DNA of 64,000 nucleotides from Mycobacterium haemophilum DSM 44634 (GTDB taxonomy: Bacteria > Actinomycetota > Actinomycetes > Mycobacteriales > Mycobacteriaceae): the NCBI RefSeq assembly GCF_000340435.2, contig NZ_CP011883.2:592607-656606 (forward strand), written 5' to 3'. Both the position numbers and the translations under genes were made by a program. This document shows positions 8,847-16,955 of the stretch, piece after piece. The number at the start of each line of letters is the position of its first letter. Position 1 is the first letter of the stretch. The notes below the pieces were generated by a model, which ran no database searches, was not told where the DNA came from, and saw nothing but the letters and a program-made list of their open reading frames with translations.

Positions 8847-9714
8847 ATGAACGCGCTATTCACCACCGCAATGACGCTTCGGGAGGTCGATGCCGGCGTA
8901 TACGAAGGCGAGCTCAACCAGTATTGGACCATCGGGCCCAAGGTGCACGGCGGCGCGATGCTGGCACTGTGTGCCAACGCCGCTCGCACCGCATGCGGTG
9001 GCGAATCGAGCGGACTGCAACCGGCCTTGCAACCAGTCGCCGTGTCGGCCAGTTTCCTATGGGCGCCTGATCCGGGGTTGATGCGGCTGACGACGTCGAT
9101 CCGCAAACGTGGCCGCCGGATCAGCGTGGTCGATGTTGAGCTCACCCAAGACGACCGCACCGCGGTACACGTCGTGGTCAACCTCGGCGAGCCCGAGCAT
9201 TGGGTCGCTGGCGACAGCGGGGCCAATGCAGCCGCACCTCTGCTGTCGGCGAACCCCGTCGTGGATCTGATGGCGCCCGAACCGCCCGACGATATCGCGC
9301 CGATCCAGCCAGGCCACCCGATGGCTGGCCTGGTGCACTTGGGTGAAGGCTGCGATGTCCGGCCGGTGCTGTCGACGCTGGCCCCCGCCAGGGCCGGGCG
9401 GCCGCCGGTGATCCAAATGTGGGCGCGCCCGCGTGGCGTCGCTCCCGACGCGCTGTTCGCCCTCATGTGCGGAGATTTGTCGGCGCCGGTGAACATTGGC
9501 CGTGGGCCGCGCCGGCTGGGCGCCTACCGTCGCACTTACCGCTTATCTTCGGTGCTTGCCCGCCGACGGCTGGCTGCGGGTGATCTGCACCTGCCTAGAG
9601 ATCGGGCAGGATTGGTTCGACCAGGATCACATCGTCGTCGACCAGGTTGGCCGCATCGTGGCGCAGTCTCGCCAACTGGCCCTGGTACCTCCCCGACTCC
9701 CGCCTGCCCGGTAG
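8847..9714 (+). pseudogene. Frameshifted acyl-CoA thioesterase-like gene (Rv0499-like)
   Basis: From ATG 8847 the frame encodes a two-hotdog thioesterase-like protein through GDLSAPVNIG at about 9498. There the frame changes: the expected continuation (RAGWAPTVALTAYLR, IGQDWFDQDHIVVD, QLALVPP) is in the +1 frame and ends at 9714. A single extra C in the run GGCCGTG at about 9499-9502 explains it. Read without correction, the frame runs to 9791 with meaningless sequence and overlaps proC. This is either a recent inactivating mutation or a sequencing error. The rest of the gene looks intact and constrained. Confidence 0.85.
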
Positions 9715-9738
9715 CACGGCTGAGCCGAGCTGTCTGGG

Positions 9739-10626
9739 ATGCTTTCCGGCATGGCAAGAATCGCGATCATCGGTGGCGGCAGCATTGGTGAGGCGTTGCT
9801 GTCGGGCCTGCTGCGGGCAGGGCGGCAGGTCAAAGACCTGGTGGTGGCCGAACGGATGCCCGATCGCGCCCAGTACCTGGCGGACACCTACTCGGTGTTG
9901 GTGACGTCGGTAACCGACGCGGTCGAGAACGCAACGTTTGTCGTTGTCGCGGTGAAGCCGACCGACGTCGAATCGGTGATGGGGGACCTGGTTCAGGCGG
10001 CCGCCGCCGCCGAGAATGACAGCGCTGAGCAAGTGTTCGTCACCGTGGCTGCTGGGGTCACGATCACCTACTTCGAGTCCAAGCTGCCGGCTGGGACACC
10101 GGTGGTCCGGGCCATGCCGAACGCGGCCGCGCTCGTGGGCGCGGGGGTTACCGCGCTGGCCAAGGGCCGTTTCGTCACTGGTCAACAGCTCGAGGAGGTT
10201 TCGGCCCTGTTCGACGCGGTCGGCGGTGTTCTGACGGTTCCCGAGCCGCAAATGGATGCGGTGACCGCGGTATCGGGTTCGGGTCCGGCATATTTCTTTT
10301 TGCTGGTCGAGGCGTTGGTGGATGCCGGCGTCGCGGCGGGGTTGAGTCGTCAGGTGGCCGCCGAACTGGCCGCGCAGACCATGGCGGGGTCCGCGGCAAT
10401 GCTGCTGGAGCGCATGGATCAAGATCGGCATTCGGCCCAGGTGGCGCCGCTGGGCGCGCAGGTGGACGCCACGGCGACGCAACTGCGCGCCACGATTACC
10501 TCGCCTGGTGGTACTACCGCCGCTGCGCTGCGCGAACTCGAACGTGGCGGGTTGCGGGGGGCTGTCGATGCGGCGGTTCAGGCCGCCAAAAGCCGGTCTG
10601 AACAGCTACGAATTACATCGGAATAA
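9739..10626 (+). CDS. proC: Pyrroline-5-carboxylate reductase
   Basis: 295 residues, the same length as the M. tuberculosis enzyme. Catalyses the last step of proline synthesis, reducing pyrroline-5-carboxylate with NAD(P)H. The dinucleotide motif IIGGGSIGEALL is at residues 8-20, and the family signature is in the C-terminal domain (VSGSGPAYFFLL, then TSPGGTTAAALRELE). ATG 9739 gives MLSGMARIAI; the ATG at 9751 is an alternative. Lies after the frameshifted thioesterase-like gene. Confidence 0.97.
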   Translation: MLSGMARIAIIGGGSIGEALLSGLLRAGRQVKDLVVAERMPDRAQYLADTYSVLVTSVTDAVENATFVVVAVKPTDVESVMGDLVQAAAAAENDSAEQVFVTVAAGVTITYFESKLPAGTPVVRAMPNAAALVGAGVTALAKGRFVTGQQLEEVSALFDAVGGVLTVPEPQMDAVTAVSGSGPAYFFLLVEALVDAGVAAGLSRQVAAELAAQTMAGSAAMLLERMDQDRHSAQVAPLGAQVDATATQLRATITSPGGTTAAALRELERGGLRGAVDAAVQAAKSRSEQLRITSE

Positions 10627-10767
10627 TTCAAGGTTTTTTGAACCGATTGTCCCCCACCAGTACCAGTAACCCCACTAGTCCCGCTATTCTCCTCTTTGTA
10701 TGCACGTGTGGGTGCCAGCGGAGGGGAAGCCGCTGGCATTGCGCGTGCCTGACACGATTGGGTTGCG

Positions 10768-11028
10768 ATGACGTCTACGAACGGGCCATCGGCGCGGGAT
10801 TCAGCTGGCAAATCGGTGCGGGACACCGGTTCGGTCGAGGGCCAGCAGGCCCGGACACAGTTTCTCACCGTGGCCGAGGTGGCGGCGCTAATGCGGGTCT
10901 CCAAGATGACGGTGTACCGGCTGGTGCACAACGGCGAATTGCCGGCGGTTCGGGTTGGGCGGTCCTTCCGGGTGCATGCCAAGGCCGTCCACGACATGCT
11001 CGAGACGTCGTACTTCGACGCGGGCTAG
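10768..11028 (+). CDS. BldC-like small MerR-type DNA-binding protein (Rv0500A-like)
   Basis: 86 residues with a compact helix-turn-helix near residues 32-70 (FLTVAEVAALMRVSKMTVYR, then LPAVRVGRSFRVHAKA). This is the excisionase/MerR-like fold of BldC, a developmental regulator in actinobacteria that binds direct repeats cooperatively. The first 28 residues are polar and look disordered. The start at 10768 has no clear ribosome binding site, so a start a few codons later is possible. Confidence 0.88.
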   Translation: MTSTNGPSARDSAGKSVRDTGSVEGQQARTQFLTVAEVAALMRVSKMTVYRLVHNGELPAVRVGRSFRVHAKAVHDMLETSYFDAG

Positions 11029-11041
11029 CCCAACCCTTGGC

Positions 11042-11099
11042 CCGACTGTGAATCTCGCGACGGCGACCTCGCGTGTCGCGTCGTGGAATTCACGGTCGG
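11042..11099. terminator. Long imperfect hairpin between the BldC-like gene and bS22
   Basis: Two 21-bp arms (11042-11062 and 11079-11099) share CCGAC.GTGAAT....CGACG in inverted orientation, with a 16-bp loop. It starts 14 bp after the upstream stop codon. There is no U-tract, as is usual in mycobacteria. A hairpin with similar half-sites lies at 55526-55587, so it may also be a dispersed palindrome. Confidence 0.55.
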
Positions 11100-11182
11100 C
11101 ACCCGTTTGGTGTTCGGCCCGGCCAGCCGGGTAAAGTGACCGGGAAATTTTCTTCCAAGCCGGTCACGGGATAGCGGAGTTC

Positions 11183-11284
11183 ATGGGTTCAGTAATCAAA
11201 AAGCGGCGCAAGCGTATGTCCAAGAAAAAGCACCGCAAGCTGCTGCGCCGCACCCGGGTGCAGCGCAGAAAACTTGGCAAGTAA
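11183..11284 (+). CDS. Small ribosomal protein bS22 (Rv0500B)
   Basis: 33-residue very basic protein ([20 protein letters not shown], ending RVQRRKLGK). It matches the actinobacterial bS22 protein found in mycobacterial 70S structures near the decoding centre. AGCGGAG lies 4 nt before the ATG. A -10-like TAAAGT sits about 50 bp upstream. Its conservation despite its small size supports it as a real gene. Confidence 0.93.
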
Positions 11285-11354
11285 CCGCCGCTGCCGGTGT
11301 CGGTCTTCATACGGTTGTAACGTCACTGTTTCTCCTGGCCGTTAGGCTGACTGA

Positions 11355-12473
11355 GTGGATTCCTCGAGTGGTCAGGACGGCGCCGGAACAGGCGGCACCG
11401 CGCACCACCCCAAGGTAGTACTGGTTACTGGTGCCTGCCGCTTTCTGGGCGGCTATCTGACCGCTCGGTTGGCGCAAAACCCGTTGATCAACGCGGTCAT
11501 CGCGGTGGATGCGATCGCGCCCAGCAAGGACATGCTGCGTCGGATGGGTCGCGCCGAGTTCGTTCGTGCCGATATTCGTAATCCCTTTATCGCCAAGGTG
11601 ATTCGCAACGGCGAGGTCGACACGGTCGTGCACGCGGCCGCAGCGTCCTATGCGCCGCGGTCCGGCGGTAGTGCGGCGTTGAAGGAACTCAATGTGATGG
11701 GCGCGATGCAACTATTCGCTGCCTGCCAGAAGGCGCCCACCGTGCGCCGCGTCGTGTTGAAGTCGACATCGGAGGTTTACGGGTCGAGTGCCCGTGATCC
11801 GGTGATGTTCACCGAGGACAGCAGTAGCCGGCGACCCTTCCGCGAGGGTTTCGCCAAGGACAGCCTCGATATTGAGGGTTACGCGCGCGGGCTGGGCCGG
11901 CGCCGGCCCGATATCGCGGTGACCATTCTGCGGCTGGCCAACATGATCGGCCCGGCGATGGACACCACGTTGTCGCGGTACCTGGCCGGGCCGTTGGTTC
12001 CGACGATGTTCGGCCGTGATGCACGGTTGCAGCTGCTCCACGAGCAGGATGCGTTGGGCGCGCTGGAGTGCGCGGCAATGGCCGGCAAGGCCGGCACCTT
12101 CAACATCGGCGCCAGCGGCATCATGATGCTCTCGCAGGCGATCCGGCGGGCCGGCCGGATCCCGGTGCCGGTCCCCAGCTTCGGCGTCTGGGCACTTGAT
12201 TCGCTACGGCGGGCGAATCGCTACACCGAAATCAGTCGGGATCAATTTGATTACCTGAGCTATGGCCGGGTCATGGACACCACCAGGATGGCCTCCGAAC
12301 TCGGCTACCACCCGAAGTGGACCACGGCCGAGGCGTTCGATGATTATGTTCGTGGCCGAGGCTTGACTCCCATAATCGACCCGCATCGGGTACGCTCCTT
12401 GGAGGGTCGCGCCATAGCGTTAGCGCAGCGCTGGAGTAGCCGAAATCCAATTCCATGGGGTGGGGTCAGGTAG
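11355..12473 (+). CDS. galE2: NAD-dependent epimerase/dehydratase GalE2
   Basis: 372 residues, extended short-chain dehydrogenase family. The dinucleotide-binding segment is VVLVTGACRFLGGYL at about residue 21; the middle Gly of the usual TGxxGFxG is replaced, a feature I recall in the M. tuberculosis protein too. The usual YxxxK is not obvious at its normal place (EVYGSSARDPV), so UDP-galactose epimerase activity is doubtful despite the name. GTG start at 11355. The next gene starts 6 bp after the stop. Confidence 0.9.
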   Translation: MDSSSGQDGAGTGGTAHHPKVVLVTGACRFLGGYLTARLAQNPLINAVIAVDAIAPSKDMLRRMGRAEFVRADIRNPFIAKVIRNGEVDTVVHAAAASYAPRSGGSAALKELNVMGAMQLFAACQKAPTVRRVVLKSTSEVYGSSARDPVMFTEDSSSRRPFREGFAKDSLDIEGYARGLGRRRPDIAVTILRLANMIGPAMDTTLSRYLAGPLVPTMFGRDARLQLLHEQDALGALECAAMAGKAGTFNIGASGIMMLSQAIRRAGRIPVPVPSFGVWALDSLRRANRYTEISRDQFDYLSYGRVMDTTRMASELGYHPKWTTAEAFDDYVRGRGLTPIIDPHRVRSLEGRAIALAQRWSSRNPIPWGGVR

Positions 12474-12478
12474 AAACT

Positions 12479-13558
12479 GTGGTGGGCGAAACCAGAGCGA
12501 ATGTCATTCCGCTGCACACCAATCGGGGTCGGGTAGCAACACGTCGGAGAGCCGGTCACCGGGCCGACGGGTCTCGTCAACATCCCTCACTACTCTCTGA
12601 TCCGCGCGGCCGCGCCTCAGCTGAGCAGATCGCGGCAGTCGTCCGCGAAATCGATGAACATCGGCGTGCTGCGGGCGCGACCAGCTTGTCGGGGACAACC
12701 ACTGAAGCACCACTTAGTGAACTTGCCCAGCGTGTTGCCGCCGTTGCCGGGTTCCTTCGGCAGCGGTTGACCGGCGACTACACGGTCGACGAGTTTGGGT
12801 TCGATCCGCACTTCAACAATGCGATCGTTCGGCCTTTGCTCCGGTTTTTCTTCAAGTCATGGTTCCGGGTCGAAGTTAGCGGTATCGAGAATTTGCCGAG
12901 CACCGGCGGGGCGCTGGTGGTGGCCAATCATGCCGGTGTGCTGCCGTTCGATGGATTGATGCTGTCGGTGGCGGTGCACGACGAGCACCCAGCGCAACGG
13001 GACTTGCGGCTGCTGGCAGCCGACATGGTGTTCGACTTGCCAGTGGTTGGCGAAGCCGCCCGCAAGGCGGGGCACACCATGGCCTGCACGGCGGACGCGC
13101 ACCGGTTGCTCGCCTCGGGTGAGCTCACTGCCGTGTTCCCGGAGGGCTACAAGGGTCTGGGCAAGCGCTTCGAGGACCGGTATCGGTTGCAGAGGTTCGG
13201 CCGCGGCGGCTTCGTCACGGCGGCGCTACGCACCAAGGCGCCGATCGTGCCGTGCTCGATCGTCGGCTCGGAAGAGATCTACCCGATGCTGGCTGATGTC
13301 AAGCTGCTGGCCCGGCTGTTCGGCGTGCCGTATTTCCCGATCACGCCGCTGTTCCCGCTGGCTGGGCCTGCGGGTCTGGTGCCGTTGCCGTCGAAATGGC
13401 GTATCGCGTTCGGTGAGCCGATTTACACCACCGACTATGCCGCCACGGACGCCGAGGACCCGATGGTCACCTTTGAGCTGACCGATCAGGTCCGTGAGAC
13501 GATCCAGCAGACGCTGTATCGGTTGCTTGCCGGGCGCCGCAACATCTTCTTTGGCTGA
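12479..13558 (+). CDS. PlsC-type acyltransferase (Rv0502-like)
   Basis: About 359 residues. The C-terminal 240 residues form a glycerophosphate acyltransferase-like domain: catalytic motif NHAGVLPFD (HX4D), FPEGYKG as the substrate-binding motif, and IVPCSIVGSEE. It would transfer an acyl chain to a lysophospholipid or related acceptor at the membrane. The N-terminal 90 residues are basic and probably disordered. GTG 12479 is chosen by similarity to the M. tuberculosis N terminus (VVGETRANVIPLH). An ATG at 12455 overlapping galE2 is also in frame. Confidence 0.9.
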   Translation: MVGETRANVIPLHTNRGRVATRRRAGHRADGSRQHPSLLSDPRGRASAEQIAAVVREIDEHRRAAGATSLSGTTTEAPLSELAQRVAAVAGFLRQRLTGDYTVDEFGFDPHFNNAIVRPLLRFFFKSWFRVEVSGIENLPSTGGALVVANHAGVLPFDGLMLSVAVHDEHPAQRDLRLLAADMVFDLPVVGEAARKAGHTMACTADAHRLLASGELTAVFPEGYKGLGKRFEDRYRLQRFGRGGFVTAALRTKAPIVPCSIVGSEEIYPMLADVKLLARLFGVPYFPITPLFPLAGPAGLVPLPSKWRIAFGEPIYTTDYAATDAEDPMVTFELTDQVRETIQQTLYRLLAGRRNIFFG

Positions 13559-13571
13559 GCCCGAACACCGG

Positions 13572-14498
13572 CTACTTGACCAAAGTGAACTGGCAGACGT
13601 CGGTGTACTGGTCGCGGAACAGGTTCGAGCAGCCCGTCAGGTAATGCATGTAGGTGTCGTAGACCTGTTGGCCCTGCAGTGCGATGGCCTCGTCCTGGTG
13701 TGCTTCCAGCGCTGCGGCCCAGGCGTTCAGCGTCGGGACGTAGTGGGACCCGATCCGGTGGTACCGCTCGACGGTGAAACCGGCGTTGGATGAATAGTGG
13801 TCGACCTGCGGGATCTGCGGCAGCCGACCGCCAGGAAAGATCTCGGTCAAAATGAACTTGATGAAGCGCAGCAGGCTCATCGGCGCCGTCAAACCCAACT
13901 CCTTAGCTTCCTTGGCATCCGGCACGATGATCGTGTGCAGCAGCATCCTGCCGTCGTCGGGCAGCACGTTGTAGCACATCTTGAAGAAGCTGTCGTAGCG
14001 CTCGAACCCGGCGTCTCCCGCGCCGTCGGCAAAATGCTCGAAAGCGCCGAGTGAGACGATGCGATCGACCGGTTCGTCGAATTGCTCCCAGCCCTGCAGC
14101 CGCACGTCCTTGGTGCGGTTCTTCCGGGTGTTGGCCATCTCGGCGAACTTCAGTTTGTTGTGAGCGAGCTGATTCTCGCTCAGCGTCAAGCCGATCACAT
14201 TAACGTCATACTTTTCGATCGCATGCCGCATGGTCGATCCCCAGCCGCAGCCAATGTCGAGCAGCGTCATACCGGGTTCTAGCCCAAGCTTGCCCAGGGC
14301 GAGGTCACGCTTGGCGCGCTGGGCCTCTTCCAGCGTCATGTCGGGGCGCTCGAAGTATGCGCAGCTGTAGGTCATCGACGGATCGAGCCACAGCTTGAAG
14401 AATTCATTTGATCGGTCGTAATGCGACTGGACGGCTTCGACCGGTGGTTTCAGCTGGGTGCGCCGGGTTTCGGCCGGATGGCTCTGTGACGGAACCAT
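13572..14498 (-). CDS. cmaA2: Mycolic acid cyclopropane synthase CmaA2
   Basis: 308 residues, an S-adenosylmethionine-dependent cyclopropane mycolic acid synthase. CmaA2 makes trans cyclopropane rings on oxygenated mycolates in M. tuberculosis. Motif I is LLDIGCGWGSTMRHA (about residues 78-92). Family features SYDRSNEFF-like (SHYDRSNEFFKLWLDPSMTY) and GAFEHFADGAGDAGFERYD are present. ATG at 14498 (MVPSQSH) fits the family. Upstream frame to 14615 is not conserved. Ten bp downstream of the Rv0504c-like gene and convergent with the acyltransferase. Confidence 0.94.
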   Translation of the reverse strand: MVPSQSHPAETRRTQLKPPVEAVQSHYDRSNEFFKLWLDPSMTYSCAYFERPDMTLEEAQRAKRDLALGKLGLEPGMTLLDIGCGWGSTMRHAIEKYDVNVIGLTLSENQLAHNKLKFAEMANTRKNRTKDVRLQGWEQFDEPVDRIVSLGAFEHFADGAGDAGFERYDSFFKMCYNVLPDDGRMLLHTIIVPDAKEAKELGLTAPMSLLRFIKFILTEIFPGGRLPQIPQVDHYSSNAGFTVERYHRIGSHYVPTLNAWAAALEAHQDEAIALQGQQVYDTYMHYLTGCSNLFRDQYTDVCQFTLVK

Positions 14499-14508
14499 GG
14501 TTCGCCTT

Positions 14509-15009
14509 TCATATCGACGCGATTGCGGCCACGGTTTCTTCAGCGTCAGCGTCCTGATGTGCGGCTTCGCCCAGCATGGTGACAATGCTGGTGACAACCG
14601 GCTTGCCCTCCGCATCGGTGACTTCGCTGCGGATTTCTGCGATCACAGTGCCGTGGGACTCGATCACCGAGTCGAGATAGGTGTCGAAGTAGAGCTTATC
14701 CTGCGCCAGAATCGGGCGGTAGAAGCGGAATTTCTGGTCGCGATGGAACACCCGGGCGATATTGATCGGGATGTTGAATTTGGTGAAGATCTCGAGCTGC
14801 ACGCGTCGCCCAGCGATCGCCAGGAAGGTCAGCGGGGCCACTAGTGCAGGGTATCCGGCCTCGACGGCTGCAGCCTCGTTGTAGTGGGTTGGGTGGTCGT
14901 CTTTAACCGCGATCGCGAACTCACGGATTTTCTCGCGTCCGACTTGGAAGTGATCCAGCTGTCGGTAATGCTTGCCGATGAGTCCTTCGGCCTCTAGGGG
15001 AACTGTCAT
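14509..15009 (-). CDS. MaoC/HadA-like (R)-hydratase (Rv0504c-like)
   Basis: 166 residues, single hotdog domain related to the HadA/HadC subunits of the mycolic acid 3-hydroxyacyl-ACP dehydratase. Family features: GREKIREFAIAVKDDHP and the segment PLTFLAIAGRR. The catalytic Asp-His pair of the hydratase-2 motif is not complete in what I see, so a HadA/C-like structural partner role is possible. ATG at 15009 (MTVPLEAE) gives exactly the length of the M. tuberculosis protein. Same operon as cmaA2. Confidence 0.9.
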   Translation of the reverse strand: MTVPLEAEGLIGKHYRQLDHFQVGREKIREFAIAVKDDHPTHYNEAAAVEAGYPALVAPLTFLAIAGRRVQLEIFTKFNIPINIARVFHRDQKFRFYRPILAQDKLYFDTYLDSVIESHGTVIAEIRSEVTDAEGKPVVTSIVTMLGEAAHQDADAEETVAAIASI

Positions 15010-15065
15010 GACGCTGCGCTCTCCGCTCAACTATGGGCTCAACGGCGCAGCTTATCAGCGTGATT

Positions 15066-15201
15066 GGCGACGCGACCCTTGGGTTCGATGCGGTCGGTGC
15101 GCCTCTCGTGCGATTACTCGCGCTCGCGGCGACGCGACACGTGGTTTGATGCGGTCGGTGCGCCTCTCGTGCGATTACTCGCGCTCGCGGCGACGCGACA
15201 C
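15066..15201. repeat. 61-bp tandem repeat covering the 3' end of serB1
   Basis: A 61-bp unit starting GGCGACGCGAC recurs at 15066, 15128 and (partly) 15189. The unit contains the last codons of serB1 (RRRERE, stop) and 30 bp beyond, so the gene end has been duplicated downstream of itself. One unit carries a 1-bp indel. A likely variable-number locus. Confidence 0.8.
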
Positions 15202-16086
15202 GGCTGCCGCCAACGCGCCGCCCGCGGCGCCCAACGCCAAGGCCGACGGCACCCCGATCCGAGCGGCCTTGCGAGCGGTTCGAAAGTCGCGGATCTCCCA
15301 GCCCCGTTCACGGGCCAGACTGCGCAACCGGGCGTCCGGGTTGATGGCAACCGCCGTGCCCACCAACGACAGCATGGGCACGTCGTTGTAGCTGTCGGAA
15401 TAGGCGGTGCAGCGTTTCAGATTGAGGCCCTCCCGGATCGCCAGCGACCGGACCGCGTGCGCTTTCCCGGCTCCATGCAGGATCTCGCCGACCAGTCTGC
15501 CGGTGAATACCCCGGCTACCGACTCGGCGACCGTTCCCAGTGCGCCGGTCAGACCGAGTCGACGTGCGATGGTGGTAGCGAGTTCGTATGGCGTGGCAGT
15601 GATCAGCCACACCTGCTGGCCGGCATCAAGGTGCATCTGGGTGAGCTCGCGGGTGCCAGCCCAGATTTTGTCGGCGATGATCTCGTCGTAGATCTCCTCG
15701 CCCAGAGTGACTAGCTCCTCGACCGATCGTCCCTCGATGAACGCGAGTGCTTTGCGCCTGCCGGCGGCCACGTCCTCGCTATTTTCTCTGCCGAGCAACT
15801 GAAACTTAGCTTGGGCGTAGATGAATCCGAGTACATCGCGATAGGTGAAATAGTCGCGAGCGGCCAGCCCGCGACCGAAATGCACCGCCGACGAGCCCTG
15901 CACCAGCGTGTTGTCGACGTCGAAGAATGCCGCCGCGGTCAGGTCAATCGGCGGTTGCGGGCCGACCCCGGCGTCGGCCACTGCGGTGTGCATGTCGTTA
16001 AGCGACCGGTTGGCGCTCGCGTTGTCGGCTAGGGAATCCAGCTCAATGCGACCGTTATGTGCGTTGCCCAGGTCAGGGGAAGCCAT
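15175..16086 (-). CDS. serB1: Phosphoserine phosphatase-like HAD hydrolase SerB1
   Basis: 303 residues, HAD-IB subfamily. Motif I is AFFDVDNTLVQGS (nucleophile Asp and general acid Asp), motif II is in WLITATPYELA, and motifs III/IV are in GKAHAVRSLA and AYSDSYNDVPMLS. The C terminus has one hydrophobic segment (IGVPSALALGAAGGALAAAV) followed by a basic tail. Annotated as serine biosynthesis phosphatase, but a lipid or nucleotide phosphate is equally possible. The coding end lies in a tandem repeat. Confidence 0.9.
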   Translation of the reverse strand: MASPDLGNAHNGRIELDSLADNASANRSLNDMHTAVADAGVGPQPPIDLTAAAFFDVDNTLVQGSSAVHFGRGLAARDYFTYRDVLGFIYAQAKFQLLGRENSEDVAAGRRKALAFIEGRSVEELVTLGEEIYDEIIADKIWAGTRELTQMHLDAGQQVWLITATPYELATTIARRLGLTGALGTVAESVAGVFTGRLVGEILHGAGKAHAVRSLAIREGLNLKRCTAYSDSYNDVPMLSLVGTAVAINPDARLRSLARERGWEIRDFRTARKAARIGVPSALALGAAGGALAAAVSRRRERE

Positions 16087-16249
16087 CGCGAAACCCTCCT
16101 AAATCGCTGCGCTTGCCCGGTGGCCGGTTCGGTGGCCGACATCAACCCTATCTGGCAAATGTGTTGCGGAGGTTTACGCATCTAGCCGGTGAGTCAGCGT
16201 CGCGATGTTAACTGCGAATCGCGGAGGCCACGCCCAGCGGTCCATCGGC

Positions 16250-16456
16250 TCACGACCACATCGCCAAATTCGTTGACATGGCGTCAGTGTAGTTGTGGTG
16301 CGCGGTCGCACCGGCGGCTTCCAACTGCGCTAACGCGTTGCGCATCAGCGTCTCGCCGCGGGCCCAGTGCCGGCGCACCTCGGCATGTGCCGCCGCACCT
16401 TGTCCCGACCACATTGCACGCAGATTGGTTACCAGAGAGTCGATTTCGGCGAGCAT
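16250..16456 (-). pseudogene. Truncated WXG100 (ESAT-6-like) ORF
   Basis: 68 codons. The motif MWSGQGAAAHAEVRRHW and the C-terminal helix ending HHNYTDAMSTNLAMWS resemble the central WXG turn and second helix of WXG100 proteins secreted by type VII (ESX) systems. The W-x-G lies at residue 16 instead of about 40, so about 25 residues of the first helix are missing. An in-frame TAG lies four codons upstream of the ATG. No ESX partner gene is next to it. AGGA precedes the ATG, so a short product could still be made. Confidence 0.65.
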
Positions 16457-16594
16457 GCTTCCTGCCTAGCGCCGAAACTCGGCCATCTGTTGGCTTGGGC
16501 TACAGCCGTGTCAACATCGACAGGCCCACCGGGCCACAATTCACTGTGGGTTCACTCGCAGAGCCTCTCGACCACGGCTGCCACACTGGTGGCC

Positions 16595-16864
16595 ATGACC
16601 GAGGCGCCAAGTCGGCCGCAGGTTGAGCTGCTAACCCGCGACGGGTGCACCATCTGCGGGCGAGTACACGCCCAGCTGACTGAACTGGCTGGTGAGCTGG
16701 GCTTCGATCTGACGGTGACGGATGTCGACGCCGCGGCGCTGGCGGGCAACCCTGGGCTGCGGGTGGCCTTCGGCGACCGTCTGCCGGTGATCCTGCTCGA
16801 CGGCCGCGAGCACAGCTACTGGGAGGTCGACGAGGCCCGGCTCCGCGCGGATCTGACCCGCTGA
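16595..16864 (+). CDS. Glutaredoxin-like thiol-disulfide protein (Rv0508-like)
   Basis: 89 residues, thioredoxin fold of the DUF836/glutaredoxin-like type. The redox motif CTIC is at about residues 18-21 in LLTRDGCTICGRV, with a conserved cis-Pro in RLPVILLDG. Likely a small cytosolic thiol-disulfide protein using mycoredoxin or mycothiol-type chemistry; the partner is unknown. ATG at 16595 is chosen; a GTG six bases earlier (16589) is also in frame. Precedes hemA by 91 bp. Confidence 0.87.
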   Translation: MTEAPSRPQVELLTRDGCTICGRVHAQLTELAGELGFDLTVTDVDAAALAGNPGLRVAFGDRLPVILLDGREHSYWEVDEARLRADLTR

Positions 16865-16891
16865 CGATATTTGGTAGCCCACTTGATCAAC

Positions 16892-16904
16892 GTCTACCGT
16901 AGAC
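16892..16904. promoter_or_regulatory. Perfect palindrome upstream of hemA
   Basis: GTCTACCGTAGAC has 6-bp arms around one base, 52 bp before the hemA GTG. It may be an operator controlling entry into haem synthesis. No known regulator is assigned here, and 13-bp palindromes can occur by chance. Confidence 0.4.
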
Positions 16905-16955
16905 ACCAGTCCGCTTACTGGATGAAAGCAAGGGAGCTGGCCAGGTGATGCTGCC

